A stretch of DNA of 64,000 bases from CATQHP01 sp965214915 (GCA_965214915.1 CBDCCP010000002.1:1302001-1366000); one strand, 5' to 3'. Positions 44,633-53,924 are shown, counted from the first letter of the stretch. The notes: a model not told the origin generated them from the sequence alone. Made by a program: numbers and translations.

Positions 44633-46105
44633 GTGCATGACATGGCAACTGCGGGCGCTCCCGTGCATCGGCGCGATTTTTTAGGCGGCGGATTGGCCGC
44701 GGCCCTGTTGGCGTCCTGCGCGCCCTCCGGCAAGCGGGAGGCGGCGCCGTGGAACATCGTCTGGATCGTTGCCGACGATCTTTCGCCGGACTTGAGCTGC
44801 TACGGCTCGACCGAGGTCGATACCCCCAACATCGACCGCTTGGCGCGCGAAGGGGCGCGGTTTACCAACGCCTACATCACCTGCCCGGTGTGCTCGCCTT
44901 CGCGCTCGGCATTGATCACCGGCGTGTACCAGACCTCGATCGGCGCTCACCACCATCGCAGCCACCGCGAGGACGGCTACGCCCTCCCTGCCCCGGTCGG
45001 AATGATCACCGACTACTTTCGGCAAGCCGGATACTACACGGTCAACGACCACGAAAGCGGACTCGGCGGGCGCAACAAGACCGATTACAACTTCAGTCAC
45101 ACAAAGCCGTTCGACGGGACGGACTGGCGCGGGCGGGCGGAGGGGCAGCCGTTTTACGCGCAGGTGAACATCTTCGAGCCGCACCGCGGGCGGCCGCCCG
45201 ACATCTGGGCGTTTACCGGCCGCTTGGAGACAAAGACCGACCCGGATAAGGTAACTCCCCCGGATTACTACCCGAACGACGAGATTTCGCGCAAGGACTG
45301 GGCCGGCTATCTTGACGCTGTCCGGTTGCTGGACGAAAAGGTCGGGAAGACGCTCGAACGCATCGACGAGGACGGTCTGGCCGACAACACGATCGTGATT
45401 TTCTTCGGCGACCACGGCCGCCCCATGCCCCGCGACAAGCAGTTTCTCTACGACGGCGGCATCAAAATCCCGCTGATCGTTCGCTGGCCCGGCGGCCTCG
45501 AGCCCGGCGGCGTGCGCGACGAGTTGGTCAGCTCGATCGACCTCGCGGCGACATCGCTTTCTCTTGCGGGCATTCCGGTTCCCGAGCATATGCAGGGCAG
45601 AGTGTTTCTAGGCAGCGGCAAAATGCCGGACCGCGAATATGTCTTCGCCGCCCGGGACCGCTGCGACGAGACCGTGGACCGTATCCGCGCGGTGCGCGGC
45701 AAGCGCTTCAAGTACATTCGCAACTTCTACCCCGACCGCCCTTACATGCAACTCAACAGATACAAGGAAGTCTCGTATCCGATCTGGCGGCAAATGCAGC
45801 GTCTGGAGAAAGCCGGCAAGATCTCCGCCGAGGAATATCCGTTCCTGGCCAAAACGAGACCCCCGGAGGAACTCTACGACACCGAGGCCGACCCGAACGA
45901 GCTGCATAACCTGGCCGACTCCCCCGACCATCAGGAGACGTTGACCAAGATGGCGTCCGTGCTGGACCTGTGGATGCAGCAAACCGGCGACCGCGGAGTA
46001 GAGCCGGAAGACCCGGCAATCGCGGCATATTGGGAAGAACGGATGATCGAGGCATACCAAGACGTTTACCCCCTGATCGAGGGCCGCGAGGAGCCCTGGA
46101 AGTGA
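44633..46105 (+). CDS. Sulfatase with Tat/lipoprotein-like signal
   Basis: This is a 490-residue protein. The N-terminus has RRDFLGGGLAAALLASC, a twin-arginine signal with a lipobox-like end. The sulfatase fold begins NIVWIVADDLSPDLSCYG, and the formylglycine motif is CSPSRSALITG. Then come GRNKTDYN and VIFFGDHGRPM. This is an S1-family sulfatase, and the substrate cannot be assigned. The GTG at 44633 begins the frame, and an ATG three codons later is equally possible. It overlaps the next gene by GTGA. Confidence 0.92.
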   Translation: MHDMATAGAPVHRRDFLGGGLAAALLASCAPSGKREAAPWNIVWIVADDLSPDLSCYGSTEVDTPNIDRLAREGARFTNAYITCPVCSPSRSALITGVYQTSIGAHHHRSHREDGYALPAPVGMITDYFRQAGYYTVNDHESGLGGRNKTDYNFSHTKPFDGTDWRGRAEGQPFYAQVNIFEPHRGRPPDIWAFTGRLETKTDPDKVTPPDYYPNDEISRKDWAGYLDAVRLLDEKVGKTLERIDEDGLADNTIVIFFGDHGRPMPRDKQFLYDGGIKIPLIVRWPGGLEPGGVRDELVSSIDLAATSLSLAGIPVPEHMQGRVFLGSGKMPDREYVFAARDRCDETVDRIRAVRGKRFKYIRNFYPDRPYMQLNRYKEVSYPIWRQMQRLEKAGKISAEEYPFLAKTRPPEELYDTEADPNELHNLADSPDHQETLTKMASVLDLWMQQTGDRGVEPEDPAIAAYWEERMIEAYQDVYPLIEGREEPWK

Positions 46106-46506
46106 GCGGGAATCGACTTCCGGCCGCCTGCGCCGTGTTGTCCGCAGTCGGTCTGGCGGCCGGACTCGCCGGCCGCAGCTTACTGTTCGGCTGGTGCGCG
46201 ATGATTCTGATCGCGCTGCTGGCGGCCTTGGGTTTCGGGGCGCGCGCATCCAAGCGGACCGCCGCTGTCCTCGCCTGCTTCGGCGCCCTTTTCTGCCTGC
46301 TGATCTACTTGAATCACGCCCTGCACGCCCCCGACGGGCCACTGGCTCCGTTCGCGGGGTTCCCGCCCGGAACAGCGGTTCTGGTCTATGCGATCGGGCC
46401 GCTGGGCCTGCTTCTGGGTCTGCTCTACGCTTTTTCTTTCGACAAAGAAATCCTTCCCGAGGAGCGGCAGAAAGCCTTTCTCGACCGCTTCGACTCGCGG
46501 AAGTAG
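46102..46506 (+). CDS. Small multi-pass membrane protein
   Basis: This 134-residue protein has a GTG start overlapping the sulfatase TGA, which is why this start is chosen. It has four hydrophobic helices (SVGLAAGLAGRSLLFG region, MILIALLAALGFG, VLACFGALFCLLIYL and VYAIGPLGLLLGLLYAF) and a charged C-terminal tail. No family is recognised. It is probably a partner of the symporter 12 bp downstream or of the sulfatase. Confidence 0.7.
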   Translation: MSGNRLPAACAVLSAVGLAAGLAGRSLLFGWCAMILIALLAALGFGARASKRTAAVLACFGALFCLLIYLNHALHAPDGPLAPFAGFPPGTAVLVYAIGPLGLLLGLLYAFSFDKEILPEERQKAFLDRFDSRK

Positions 46507-46518
46507 AACTCTCAACCC

Positions 46519-47991
46519 ATGCCCCTGGCGGATTCCCCCCTGATCATTCTGTGCGTCGTCGCCTACTTGGCGAGTTGCTTCGGCATCGGCGTCTGGGCGA
46601 TGCGCCGGACGCACACGTCCTCCGACTTCTTCCTGGCGGGGAAATCGCTCGGCCCCCTGGTAGTGGTCATCGCCACGATTTCGAGCGTGATGAGCGGCTT
46701 CGGCTTCGTCGGCGGCCCGGGTTTGGTGTACCAGTCCGGCAGCAGCTCGCTCTGGATGGTGTTCGTAGCCTCTTTCAGCTTGCCGCTGGCGTTTCTTCTG
46801 GTCGGCAAGCGGCTGCGGCTGTTGGCCGAGGTCCGCGACGTTCTGACCATTCCCGACGCGGTGGCGGCCCGCTATGGAGGCCGCTGGCCGCCGCTCATGA
46901 TGGGTATCGCGATCACTCTGGGAGTGCTGGGCTACCTCGGCACGCAGATCATGGCGGTAGGGATGGTCCTGCGCGCCGTTCTGGGCATCGAGTTGATTCC
47001 CGCGCTCGCGGTCGGACTCGGCGTATTGGCTTTTTACTCGATCGCCGGCGGAATCGTCGCCGGGGTTTATACCGATCTGTTTCAGGGAATCCTGATGCTG
47101 TGTGCTGCCGTCGCGGTTCTGCTGCAATGCCTGAAGGTCGGCGGCGGCATGACGGCGATCAGCGCAACGCTTTGGGCGATGGATCCCGAATACATCGGCC
47201 CCTGGGGGACGCGCGGGGCCATCACGTCGATCAGTTGGCTGCTGCTTTTCGGCATCGGAGCGATCGGCCAGCCGCATGCGATCACGAAGATGATGATGCT
47301 GAAAGACATCCGTCAGTTGAAATGGAGCGCTCCGGCAACAGGCGCCAGCTATCTGGTGCTGGCCATGCTGTGGATGAGCATCGGCCTGACGATGCGCACC
47401 CTCGTCGAAAGGGGCGCGCAGCCGGCCCTGGAAGATCCGGATTTGGCCGCCCCGTTGTTCCTGCTGCACTATACGCCTGAGTTGTTGGCCGGTCTGGTGT
47501 TCGCCGGCCTGCTCGCGGCCATCATGTCAACCGCGGATTCCTTTCTGAATCTGGGCGCGGCGGCCGTCGTCAGGGACATTCCCACGGCGCTTCGCGGCAA
47601 GCCCCTTCGGAATGAGCTCTATTGGTCGCGGGTCGCCACCGGAGCGTTGCTCGTGCTCTCGGCGTTTTTCGCGCTCTACATGGAAAATCTGATCGCCCTG
47701 CTGGGAACGTTCGGCTGGGGCACGTTCGCCGCCGCCATCGTTCCCAGCGTCGCCATCGGCATGAACTGGAAGCGCGCCACGGGCGCCGGCTGCGCTGCGT
47801 CGATCGCAACCAGCATCGTCCTGAATTTTGCCCTGGAGTTTTCCGCCCGGCACGAGATATACGCGCTGCCGCACGGCATCGCCGTCGGAGCGGTGTCGCT
47901 GCTGGCGGCGACCCTGGTGTTCATCGGCGTATCCCTGTTGACGCCGGAAGAGACTCCGGCGGACGACATCGACGCTCTGGTCGCGTTGTAG
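46519..47991 (+). CDS. Sodium:solute symporter (SSS family), second copy
   Basis: This 490-residue protein has about 13 membrane helices. The motif SDFFLAGKSLGPLVVVIATISS and the sequence LLAAIMSTADSFLNLGAAAVVRDI are typical of the SSS family, including pantothenate/proline-type carriers. It follows the sulfatase and small membrane protein with 12 bp spacing, so the three form a unit that could take up a product released by the sulfatase, which is an inference from context. It is only distantly similar to the other symporter at 35-36.5 kb. Confidence 0.9.
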   Translation: MPLADSPLIILCVVAYLASCFGIGVWAMRRTHTSSDFFLAGKSLGPLVVVIATISSVMSGFGFVGGPGLVYQSGSSSLWMVFVASFSLPLAFLLVGKRLRLLAEVRDVLTIPDAVAARYGGRWPPLMMGIAITLGVLGYLGTQIMAVGMVLRAVLGIELIPALAVGLGVLAFYSIAGGIVAGVYTDLFQGILMLCAAVAVLLQCLKVGGGMTAISATLWAMDPEYIGPWGTRGAITSISWLLLFGIGAIGQPHAITKMMMLKDIRQLKWSAPATGASYLVLAMLWMSIGLTMRTLVERGAQPALEDPDLAAPLFLLHYTPELLAGLVFAGLLAAIMSTADSFLNLGAAAVVRDIPTALRGKPLRNELYWSRVATGALLVLSAFFALYMENLIALLGTFGWGTFAAAIVPSVAIGMNWKRATGAGCAASIATSIVLNFALEFSARHEIYALPHGIAVGAVSLLAATLVFIGVSLLTPEETPADDIDALVAL

Positions 47992-48063
47992 ATGCGGCCG
48001 ATTTTCCGATTCCTGCCGGGGCAGCACGCTTATCGGTTCCCGCTCCGGCTAAAATAGGGGCTT

Positions 48064-48339
48064 ATGGCCGACAGGATGGTTAATTGCGCCAAGCTGAAAC
48101 GGAAACTTCCGGGACTCGATGAAGTTCCCTTCGACAACGAGCTGGGCCGTAAAATCTATGACAACGTCTCGCAACTCGCCTGGGCTCAATGGACCGAGCA
48201 CCTCAAAATGGTCATCAACGAGTACAGGCTCAATCCGGCGACTCTCGAGGCGCAAGAGCTCATCATGAGACAGATGGACGCATTCTTTTTCGGCGAAGGC
48301 GCGGCGCCCCCGCCCGAGTACGTCGCTCCGGAACGATGA
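48064..48339 (+). CDS. yggX: YggX-family Fe(II) trafficking / oxidative damage protection protein
   Basis: This 91-residue protein is the usual length. It has NCAKLKRKLPGLDEVPFDNELG, KIYDNVSQLAWAQWTEHLKM and INEYRLNPATLEAQELIMRQ, matching the YggX pattern (C-x-K, GKxIYxxxSxxAWxxW). It is thought to protect Fe-S enzymes from superoxide. Its stop overlaps the ATG of the following membrane protein gene. Confidence 0.92.
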   Translation: MADRMVNCAKLKRKLPGLDEVPFDNELGRKIYDNVSQLAWAQWTEHLKMVINEYRLNPATLEAQELIMRQMDAFFFGEGAAPPPEYVAPER

Positions 48340-48854
48340 AGCGCTCCGCTCTGCCGCTCGTTTTTCTGCTCGGTGTCTGGTGCGGCGCGACCGTCTTCAT
48401 GTGGCAGGTGGCGATCCACAATTTCACCGTGGCCAACGCACTGGCCGAGTCCGACGACCGGGGCTTCAGAGCGGCGGTCGAAGGTCTGTCGGCCGAAAAC
48501 CTGCGCGCCGCGGCGCGTTATCAAGCTTCCGAAGTCAACCGCCTTTTCTTCAACGGGTGGGGCTGGATGCAAGTCCCGCTCGCCGCGCTGGCGGTTTTTG
48601 CAGCTTGGCGGCTGCGCAACCGTCTCGCTCTCGCCGCGGTCGGCGTCATGACCGCGTTGACGCTCTTTCTGCAGCTTTACGTGGTTCCGCAAACGATCCG
48701 GCTCGGCCGTCTGATCGACTTTGCCCAAGAAGGAGAACAGGCTGCCGCAAGCGAAATGTTCTGGACGCTGCACCATGTCTATACGGGCCTCGATATGGCG
48801 AAATTCGTCCTGGGAATCGCCGCGGTTGTCATTGTGTTTGTCCGCAAGCCTTGA
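48336..48854 (+). CDS. Four-helix membrane protein, DUF4149-like
   Basis: This 172-residue protein has an ATGA overlap with yggX. It has four predicted helices: 5-25 (LPLVFLLGVWCGATVFMWQ), about 78-95, about 102-122 and about 150-168. The length and the gap with the motif ALAESDDRGFRAAVEGLSAE resemble DUF4149/TMEM205-like proteins. Function unknown. Translational coupling with yggX suggests a shared condition of use, such as iron or oxidative stress. Confidence 0.65.
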   Translation: MKRSALPLVFLLGVWCGATVFMWQVAIHNFTVANALAESDDRGFRAAVEGLSAENLRAAARYQASEVNRLFFNGWGWMQVPLAALAVFAAWRLRNRLALAAVGVMTALTLFLQLYVVPQTIRLGRLIDFAQEGEQAAASEMFWTLHHVYTGLDMAKFVLGIAAVVIVFVRKP

Positions 48855-48926
48855 GGCGACCCGGAAGTCCGTAAGAAGCCGTTAACAATGACTGGTACAC
48901 TGACATAAAGGGTTCTTATACGGGCT

Positions 48927-49871
48927 ATGATCCAGGCGACCAAAAAGATTTGGCACAACGGCAAGTTCATTGCGTGGGACGACGCCAAAGTCCACGTGCT
49001 GACCCACGCCCTGCACTACGGCACCAGTGTTTTCGAAGGAATCCGCTGCTACGCAACGGCCCGGGGCGCGGCGATTTTCCGGCTCGACGACCATGTCCGC
49101 CGCATGTTCGACTCCTCGAAGATATATCGCATGGAGCCGCTGGGCTTTTCTCATGCGCAAATCGCCGAGGCCTGCCGGCGGACCGTCAGCGAAAACAGGT
49201 TGAACGCCTGCTATATCCGGCCGGTGGCTTTTCGAGGCTACGGCGAAGTCGGAGTTCTGTCGCTGGCGAATCCGATCGAAATCTATATCGCCTGTTGGGA
49301 ATGGGGGAAATATCTGGGCGCCGAAGCGCTCAAGCAAGGCGTTGACGTTTGCATCTCTTCGTGGACCCGGATCGCTCCCAACACGCTGCCTGCCATGGCC
49401 AAGGTCGCGGCGAATTACATGAACTCGCAACTCATGAAGATGGAAGCGACCCTCAACGGCTATACCGAAGGCATCGCTCTCGACGCCTCGGGCTACATTT
49501 CCGAGGGCAGCGGCGAAAATATCTTCCTGGTTCATGACGGGCAGATCTATACGCCGCCGCTGGGTACGTCCGCGCTGCCCGGAATTACTCGCGACTCGGT
49601 GATCAAGATCGCCGGCGATCTGGGATACACGGTCAAGGAGCAGGCGATTCCGCGCGAGTGGCTGTATATCGCCGACGAGCTATTCTTCACGGGCACGGCA
49701 GCCGAGGTCACGCCGATCCGCTCGGTGGACAGGATCTCGATCGGAATCGGCAAACGCGGGCCGATTACCGAGCGGATTCAAGCCGAGTTTCTCGACATCG
49801 TCGAAGGGCGCATAGCAGACCGGCACGGCTGGCTCACGCCCCTGGACGCCTCCCGGAGAGCGGCGGCATAG
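48927..49871 (+). CDS. ilvE: Branched-chain amino acid aminotransferase
   Basis: This is a 314-residue fold-type IV PLP enzyme. Motifs include HYGTSVFEGIRCY, FRLDDHVRRMFDSS, MAKVAANYMNS with the PLP lysine K159, and EGSGENIFLVHDG. It performs the last step of leucine, isoleucine and valine synthesis. Starts at ATG 48927. The next gene begins 6 bases after its stop, which indicates a shared transcript. Confidence 0.95.
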   Translation: MIQATKKIWHNGKFIAWDDAKVHVLTHALHYGTSVFEGIRCYATARGAAIFRLDDHVRRMFDSSKIYRMEPLGFSHAQIAEACRRTVSENRLNACYIRPVAFRGYGEVGVLSLANPIEIYIACWEWGKYLGAEALKQGVDVCISSWTRIAPNTLPAMAKVAANYMNSQLMKMEATLNGYTEGIALDASGYISEGSGENIFLVHDGQIYTPPLGTSALPGITRDSVIKIAGDLGYTVKEQAIPREWLYIADELFFTGTAAEVTPIRSVDRISIGIGKRGPITERIQAEFLDIVEGRIADRHGWLTPLDASRRAAA

Positions 49872-49877
49872 GCGGAA

Positions 49878-50804
49878 GTGCCGTTCGATCGTTTTCCCCT
49901 CGACAGCGGCCGCCGGGAGGAGCCGCCGGCAAGCCTGAGACCGCTGCAACTCGGCCGCCCCTTTCAGCAGTGGCGGAGCGAAGACGACCTGCCGCACGCG
50001 CGGCGGCTGCGCCCGAGGAAACCGCGCGTCTGGCTGCACGTCTTGCTGTTCGCCCTGACGGCGGCGTCCACCGCATATGCGGTCGGCCCCTTGTATGCGG
50101 TCTGCTTGATGAGCATCCTTACGGCGCACGAGTTCGGCCATTACTTCGCGGCGCGCTTCCATCGGGTCGAAGCCAGTCTGCCGTACTTTATCCCGGCGCC
50201 TTCCCTCTTCGGCACGATGGGCGCGGTGATCCGCATGTCGCCGTATATACCGAGCCGCCGCGCGCTGTTCGACATCGCCGCGGCCGGACCGCTCGCCGGA
50301 ATGGCTCTGGCGGCGCCGCTCAGCTTTGTCGGCATGCTGCTTTCCGAACGCACAGCGGTGGCGGAAAGCCCAGCCGGAACGATCATCCTGGGGGATCCGG
50401 TTCTGTTTCAAATCTTCGAACGCATCGTCTTCGGCCCCGGCGCGCCCGGCGAGACTGTGCTGCTGCACGACGTGGGGTTCGCGGGATGGGTGGGGCTGTT
50501 CGTCACCGCTCTCAACCTGCTGCCGATCGGGCAGCTTGACGGCGGGCATATCGGTTACGCCGTCTTCGGACAACGCAGCCGGCTGCTGGCCAAGCTGGCC
50601 TTCGGCGGACTGCTGCTCATGACCTTGACGATGAGCCCGCAATATGCGCTGTTCCTGATTCTGTTGTTCGTGTTCGGCATCAGGCATCCGCCGACGATGA
50701 ACGACGCGGTTACGCTCGACCCCCCACGCAAGAAAATCGGTTGGCTGCTTGCCGCTACGTTCATTCTTTGCTTCACGCCCGTACCGCTCGATTTCGGCTT
50801 CTGA
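49878..50804 (+). CDS. Site-2-type M50 membrane metalloprotease
   Basis: This is a 308-residue protein with a GTG start. It has the zinc motif HEFGH (84-88) in the first conserved membrane helix and the second ligand motif in NLLPIGQLDGGH (about 212-223), with six or so hydrophobic segments. The layout is that of a minimal S2P/M50 intramembrane protease without a PDZ domain. Typical substrates are anti-sigma or regulatory membrane proteins, so it could act on the single-pass anti-sigma protein encoded at 28.5 kb, but that link is speculative. It follows ilvE by 6 bp. Confidence 0.88.
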   Translation: MPFDRFPLDSGRREEPPASLRPLQLGRPFQQWRSEDDLPHARRLRPRKPRVWLHVLLFALTAASTAYAVGPLYAVCLMSILTAHEFGHYFAARFHRVEASLPYFIPAPSLFGTMGAVIRMSPYIPSRRALFDIAAAGPLAGMALAAPLSFVGMLLSERTAVAESPAGTIILGDPVLFQIFERIVFGPGAPGETVLLHDVGFAGWVGLFVTALNLLPIGQLDGGHIGYAVFGQRSRLLAKLAFGGLLLMTLTMSPQYALFLILLFVFGIRHPPTMNDAVTLDPPRKKIGWLLAATFILCFTPVPLDFGF

Positions 50805-50815
50805 AAAGCGCCGGC

Positions 50816-52699
50816 TCAGCCCGTTGTCGAGAAAGCAACGAACTCGTCGCCGGACTGCGTATTGCCCTTGCCTCCGCCCGCGGCAATCACGACGAGCTGT
50901 TTGCCGTCCGCCTCGTAGGTGCATGGCGTAGCAAAGCCGCCCGCGTTCAACTCGGTTTCCCACAGCACCTCGCCCGTGTCCTGGTCGAAGGCTCGGAATT
51001 TCTTGTCGAACGTTCCGGCCATGAAAACCAGCCCGCCGGCGGTGGCGATCGTGCCGCCGTGAGACGGCGAGCCGGTCTTGGGGACGCCGCGCGCGGTCAA
51101 CTCGGGGAACTCGCCGTTGACCACGCGCCAAACGAACTCGCCGCTCTCCAGGTCGATGGCCGTGACATAGCCCCAAGGCGGCTTGATCGCGGGGTAGCCC
51201 TCGCGGTCTTCGAACTCGCTGCGGTCGGGCAGCGCATAGTCGAACTTTTCGCCGGGCGCGGCGGCCAGTTGGATGCGATTCGTCGTTTCGTCGGAACTGA
51301 CGAACACGCGATTCTTATGCGGGTTGCAGCAGCAGCCGCCCCACAGCGGCCCGCCGCGGAAGCCCGGATGCACCAGCGTGCCGCGGGTGCTCGGGGGCGT
51401 GAACAGATCTCCGGAATCCGTCGCGTCCCAGACGGCGGCGACCGCCGCATGCGCCTCGGGCGAGATGTCGGTGATATCCCGTTCGTGAAAGCCCTGACGG
51501 CTGACCGGCGGGGGCTTGGTGGGAAACGGCTGCGTGGGCCAGAGATGCTCGCCGCCGACGGAGGACATCGGAATGGGGCGTTCCTCGACGGGCCACACCG
51601 GCTCGCCCGTCTCACGGTGCAGAAAAAACAGGAAACCCTGCTTGGTGCATTGCGCCACGGCGTCGAAAGCGCGGCCGTTCTGAGTCATGCGGATCAACGC
51701 CGGCTGGGCGGGCAGATCGTAATCCCAAACATCGTGATGCACCGTCTGGTAGTGCCAAATGCGCTCGCCCGTCTCGGCGTTCAGGGCAAGGACGCAGTTG
51801 CCGAAGAGATTCGCGCCGATACGGTCGCCGCCATAGAAATCGAAAGCGGGCGACCCGGTTCCGGCGAACACGATGCCGCGCTCCACGTCGAGGCTCATGC
51901 CCGCCCAGTTGTTCGTTCCGCCGACATATTTGTAGGCGTTCGGCGGCCAGGTTTCATAGCCGAACTGCCCCGGCCGCGGGGTCGTGTGGAAGATCCAACG
52001 CCGCTTGCCGCTTAAGGCGTCGTAAGCGCGGATGTGGCCCGGCGCTTGCGGATAAGGCCCTTCGCCGCCGCCGCCGCCAACGATCAACAAGTCTTTATAA
52101 GCCACGACCGGACTGGTGCATTTAACGGAAACTCCCGTCATGTCGTGGTCGATGTCGCGGTTGAGATCGACCGCGCCGCCGGCCCCGAACCCCGCGTCGG
52201 GTTTTCCCGTCGCGGCGTCGAGGCTGTAGAGCCGGTTGCGAAACGTGCTGAAGATACGTTTCTCGGAACCGTCTTCGGACTGCCAATAGCAGACGCCTCG
52301 ATTGATGCCGGCGCTGCGCCGGCCGCGCTCTCCGGCTGCGGGGTCGAAGCTCCACAGCAGTTCTCCGGTCGCCGCCTTGAGCGCCTGCACCTTCACCCGC
52401 GCGGTGGTGATGTACATCACCCCGTCAACCACGATCGGCGTGCATTCGATTGTCGTTTGCGGCCGCTGCATCGCGTCGCCCGTATGGTGAACCCAGACGG
52501 GCTTCAGGCCGGATACGTTAGCGGGGTCGATCCGGTCGAGCGGGGAGAAACGCGAAGCTCCGGCATCCCCGCCGTAATGCCGCCACTCGCGGTGCGGCCC
52601 GTCGGAGAGCCACCGGCGCGGTCCCGGAAGCGCCCAGACGGCGCCGCCGGCCTGCGCCGCGGCGACGGATTGTAAAAATGCCCTGCGGCTGACGTGCAT
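50816..52699 (-). CDS. PQQ-dependent dehydrogenase
   Basis: This 627-residue periplasmic enzyme has a Tat signal (MHVSRRAFLQSVAAAQAG). The eight-bladed quinoprotein propeller includes WRHYGGDAGASRFSPLDRI at the start, NRDIDHDMTGVS, YKDLLIVGGGGGEGPYP and WHYQTVHHDVWDYDLPAQP. The C-terminal tryptophan-rich repeats include YVTAIDLESGEFVWR. It resembles membrane-type glucose dehydrogenase propellers without the N-terminal membrane domain. It oxidises an alcohol or sugar using PQQ; biosynthesis genes for PQQ are not in the window. Divergent from the lactate-oxidase-like gene. Confidence 0.92.
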   Translation of the reverse strand: MHVSRRAFLQSVAAAQAGGAVWALPGPRRWLSDGPHREWRHYGGDAGASRFSPLDRIDPANVSGLKPVWVHHTGDAMQRPQTTIECTPIVVDGVMYITTARVKVQALKAATGELLWSFDPAAGERGRRSAGINRGVCYWQSEDGSEKRIFSTFRNRLYSLDAATGKPDAGFGAGGAVDLNRDIDHDMTGVSVKCTSPVVAYKDLLIVGGGGGEGPYPQAPGHIRAYDALSGKRRWIFHTTPRPGQFGYETWPPNAYKYVGGTNNWAGMSLDVERGIVFAGTGSPAFDFYGGDRIGANLFGNCVLALNAETGERIWHYQTVHHDVWDYDLPAQPALIRMTQNGRAFDAVAQCTKQGFLFFLHRETGEPVWPVEERPIPMSSVGGEHLWPTQPFPTKPPPVSRQGFHERDITDISPEAHAAVAAVWDATDSGDLFTPPSTRGTLVHPGFRGGPLWGGCCCNPHKNRVFVSSDETTNRIQLAAAPGEKFDYALPDRSEFEDREGYPAIKPPWGYVTAIDLESGEFVWRVVNGEFPELTARGVPKTGSPSHGGTIATAGGLVFMAGTFDKKFRAFDQDTGEVLWETELNAGGFATPCTYEADGKQLVVIAAGGGKGNTQSGDEFVAFSTTG

Positions 52700-52745
52700 G
52701 CCGGAATGATTATAGCGGAGCGGATTCGCTAAGCTATTCAGCGCA

Positions 52746-53924
52746 ATGTCACGAGCTATGTACCGACGCCGCTTCCTTCAGCACTTGGCTGCTTCGCCTC
52801 TGTTCCTGGCCCTAACCGAAAACGCGCTGGCGGAGACCATCGGCAATCCCGACGAAGCGATCAACCTCTTCGATTTAAGAGACGCCGCGCAAAAAAATAT
52901 CGCGCCGCAGCACTGGGGCTACCTGATGACGGGGTCGGACGACGATGCGACCATCCAAGCCAACCGCGAGGGCTTCAATCGGTTCCGCATCCGGCCCCGG
53001 CGGTTCAACGACGTCAGCGAGATCGACATGTCCATCGAGATGTTCGGCCGCAAGTACCCCTCGCCGATTTTCCTCTCGCCCGCCGGCTCGCAGGCGGCGT
53101 TCCATCCGCAGGGAGAGTTGGCCACGGCGCGCGCGGCGGCCGCCAAGGGGCATCAGATGACCCTGTCGACGACGTCTTCGACGTCCGTCGGCGACGTCGC
53201 CAAAGCTTACGGGCGCCCGCTGTGGTTTCAGCTTTACCCCACGCCCGAGTGGTCGGTGACCGAAGGGCTGATCCGGCGGGCCGAAGACGCCGGCTGTCCT
53301 CTGCTGGCGTTGACGGTGGACACGGCGACGCATTCCAACCGCGAGACGCTGGCGTTTGCCAAGCGCGCCAGCGACATCGATTGCAACGTCTGCCACAGGT
53401 ACAAATTCCCCGAATCCATCGGGCGGAAAGCGAACTTTCGAGGCATCGACGTCTCGCGCCTCAAGACGTTTCAGAGAGGCTACGACTGGAAATTGATCGA
53501 CCGTATCCGCAAAACGACCGATATGAAGCTCATTCCCAAGGGAGTGCAAACGCCCGAGGACGCCGAGGAGTGCGTGCGCCGGGGAATGGACGGCGTGTGG
53601 GTGTCGAACCACGGCGGGCGGCAACTCAACAGCCTGTTCTCGACGATCGAATCGCTCCCCGATATTGTCCAGGCCGTGGGCAAGAAAATCCCGATTCTGA
53701 TCGACAGCGGCTTTCGCCGCGGCACTGACGTCTTCAAGGCGCTGGCCATCGGGGCCGACGCGGTGTGCATCGGCAGGCCGTACTTGTGGGGGCTCGGGGC
53801 GTTCGGCCAAGCCGGCGTCGAGAAAGCGCTCGATCTTTTCCGCGCCGAGATGGTTTACGACATGTCGCTCGCGGGCACGCCGAACATCGCCGCCATCACC
53901 AGCGAATTCGTCGAACGCAGGTAA
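52746..53924 (+). CDS. FMN-dependent alpha-hydroxy acid oxidase-like protein, Tat-exported
   Basis: This is a 392-residue enzyme. A twin-arginine-like signal (MYRRRFLQHLAASPLFL) precedes the TIM barrel. The latter has HWGYLMTGSDDD, PIFLSPAGSQAAFHPQGELA, LWFQLYPTPEW, and the catalytic His/Arg in VSNHGGRQL (His about 289). DSGFRRGTDVFKALAIGADAVC binds phosphate. It oxidises L-lactate or related 2-hydroxy acids. An exported member is unusual, because most are cytoplasmic or attached to the inner membrane. Divergent from the PQQ dehydrogenase, which also carries a Tat signal, so the two may share a regulator and the periplasm. Confidence 0.9.
   Translation: MSRAMYRRRFLQHLAASPLFLALTENALAETIGNPDEAINLFDLRDAAQKNIAPQHWGYLMTGSDDDATIQANREGFNRFRIRPRRFNDVSEIDMSIEMFGRKYPSPIFLSPAGSQAAFHPQGELATARAAAAKGHQMTLSTTSSTSVGDVAKAYGRPLWFQLYPTPEWSVTEGLIRRAEDAGCPLLALTVDTATHSNRETLAFAKRASDIDCNVCHRYKFPESIGRKANFRGIDVSRLKTFQRGYDWKLIDRIRKTTDMKLIPKGVQTPEDAEECVRRGMDGVWVSNHGGRQLNSLFSTIESLPDIVQAVGKKIPILIDSGFRRGTDVFKALAIGADAVCIGRPYLWGLGAFGQAGVEKALDLFRAEMVYDMSLAGTPNIAAITSEFVERR

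Noticed and set aside
49680..51176. 498-codon minus-strand frame covering the end of ilvE, the M50 protease and the start of the PQQ gene region
   Set aside because: It runs antisense to well-supported genes and reads as low-complexity Arg-rich sequence.
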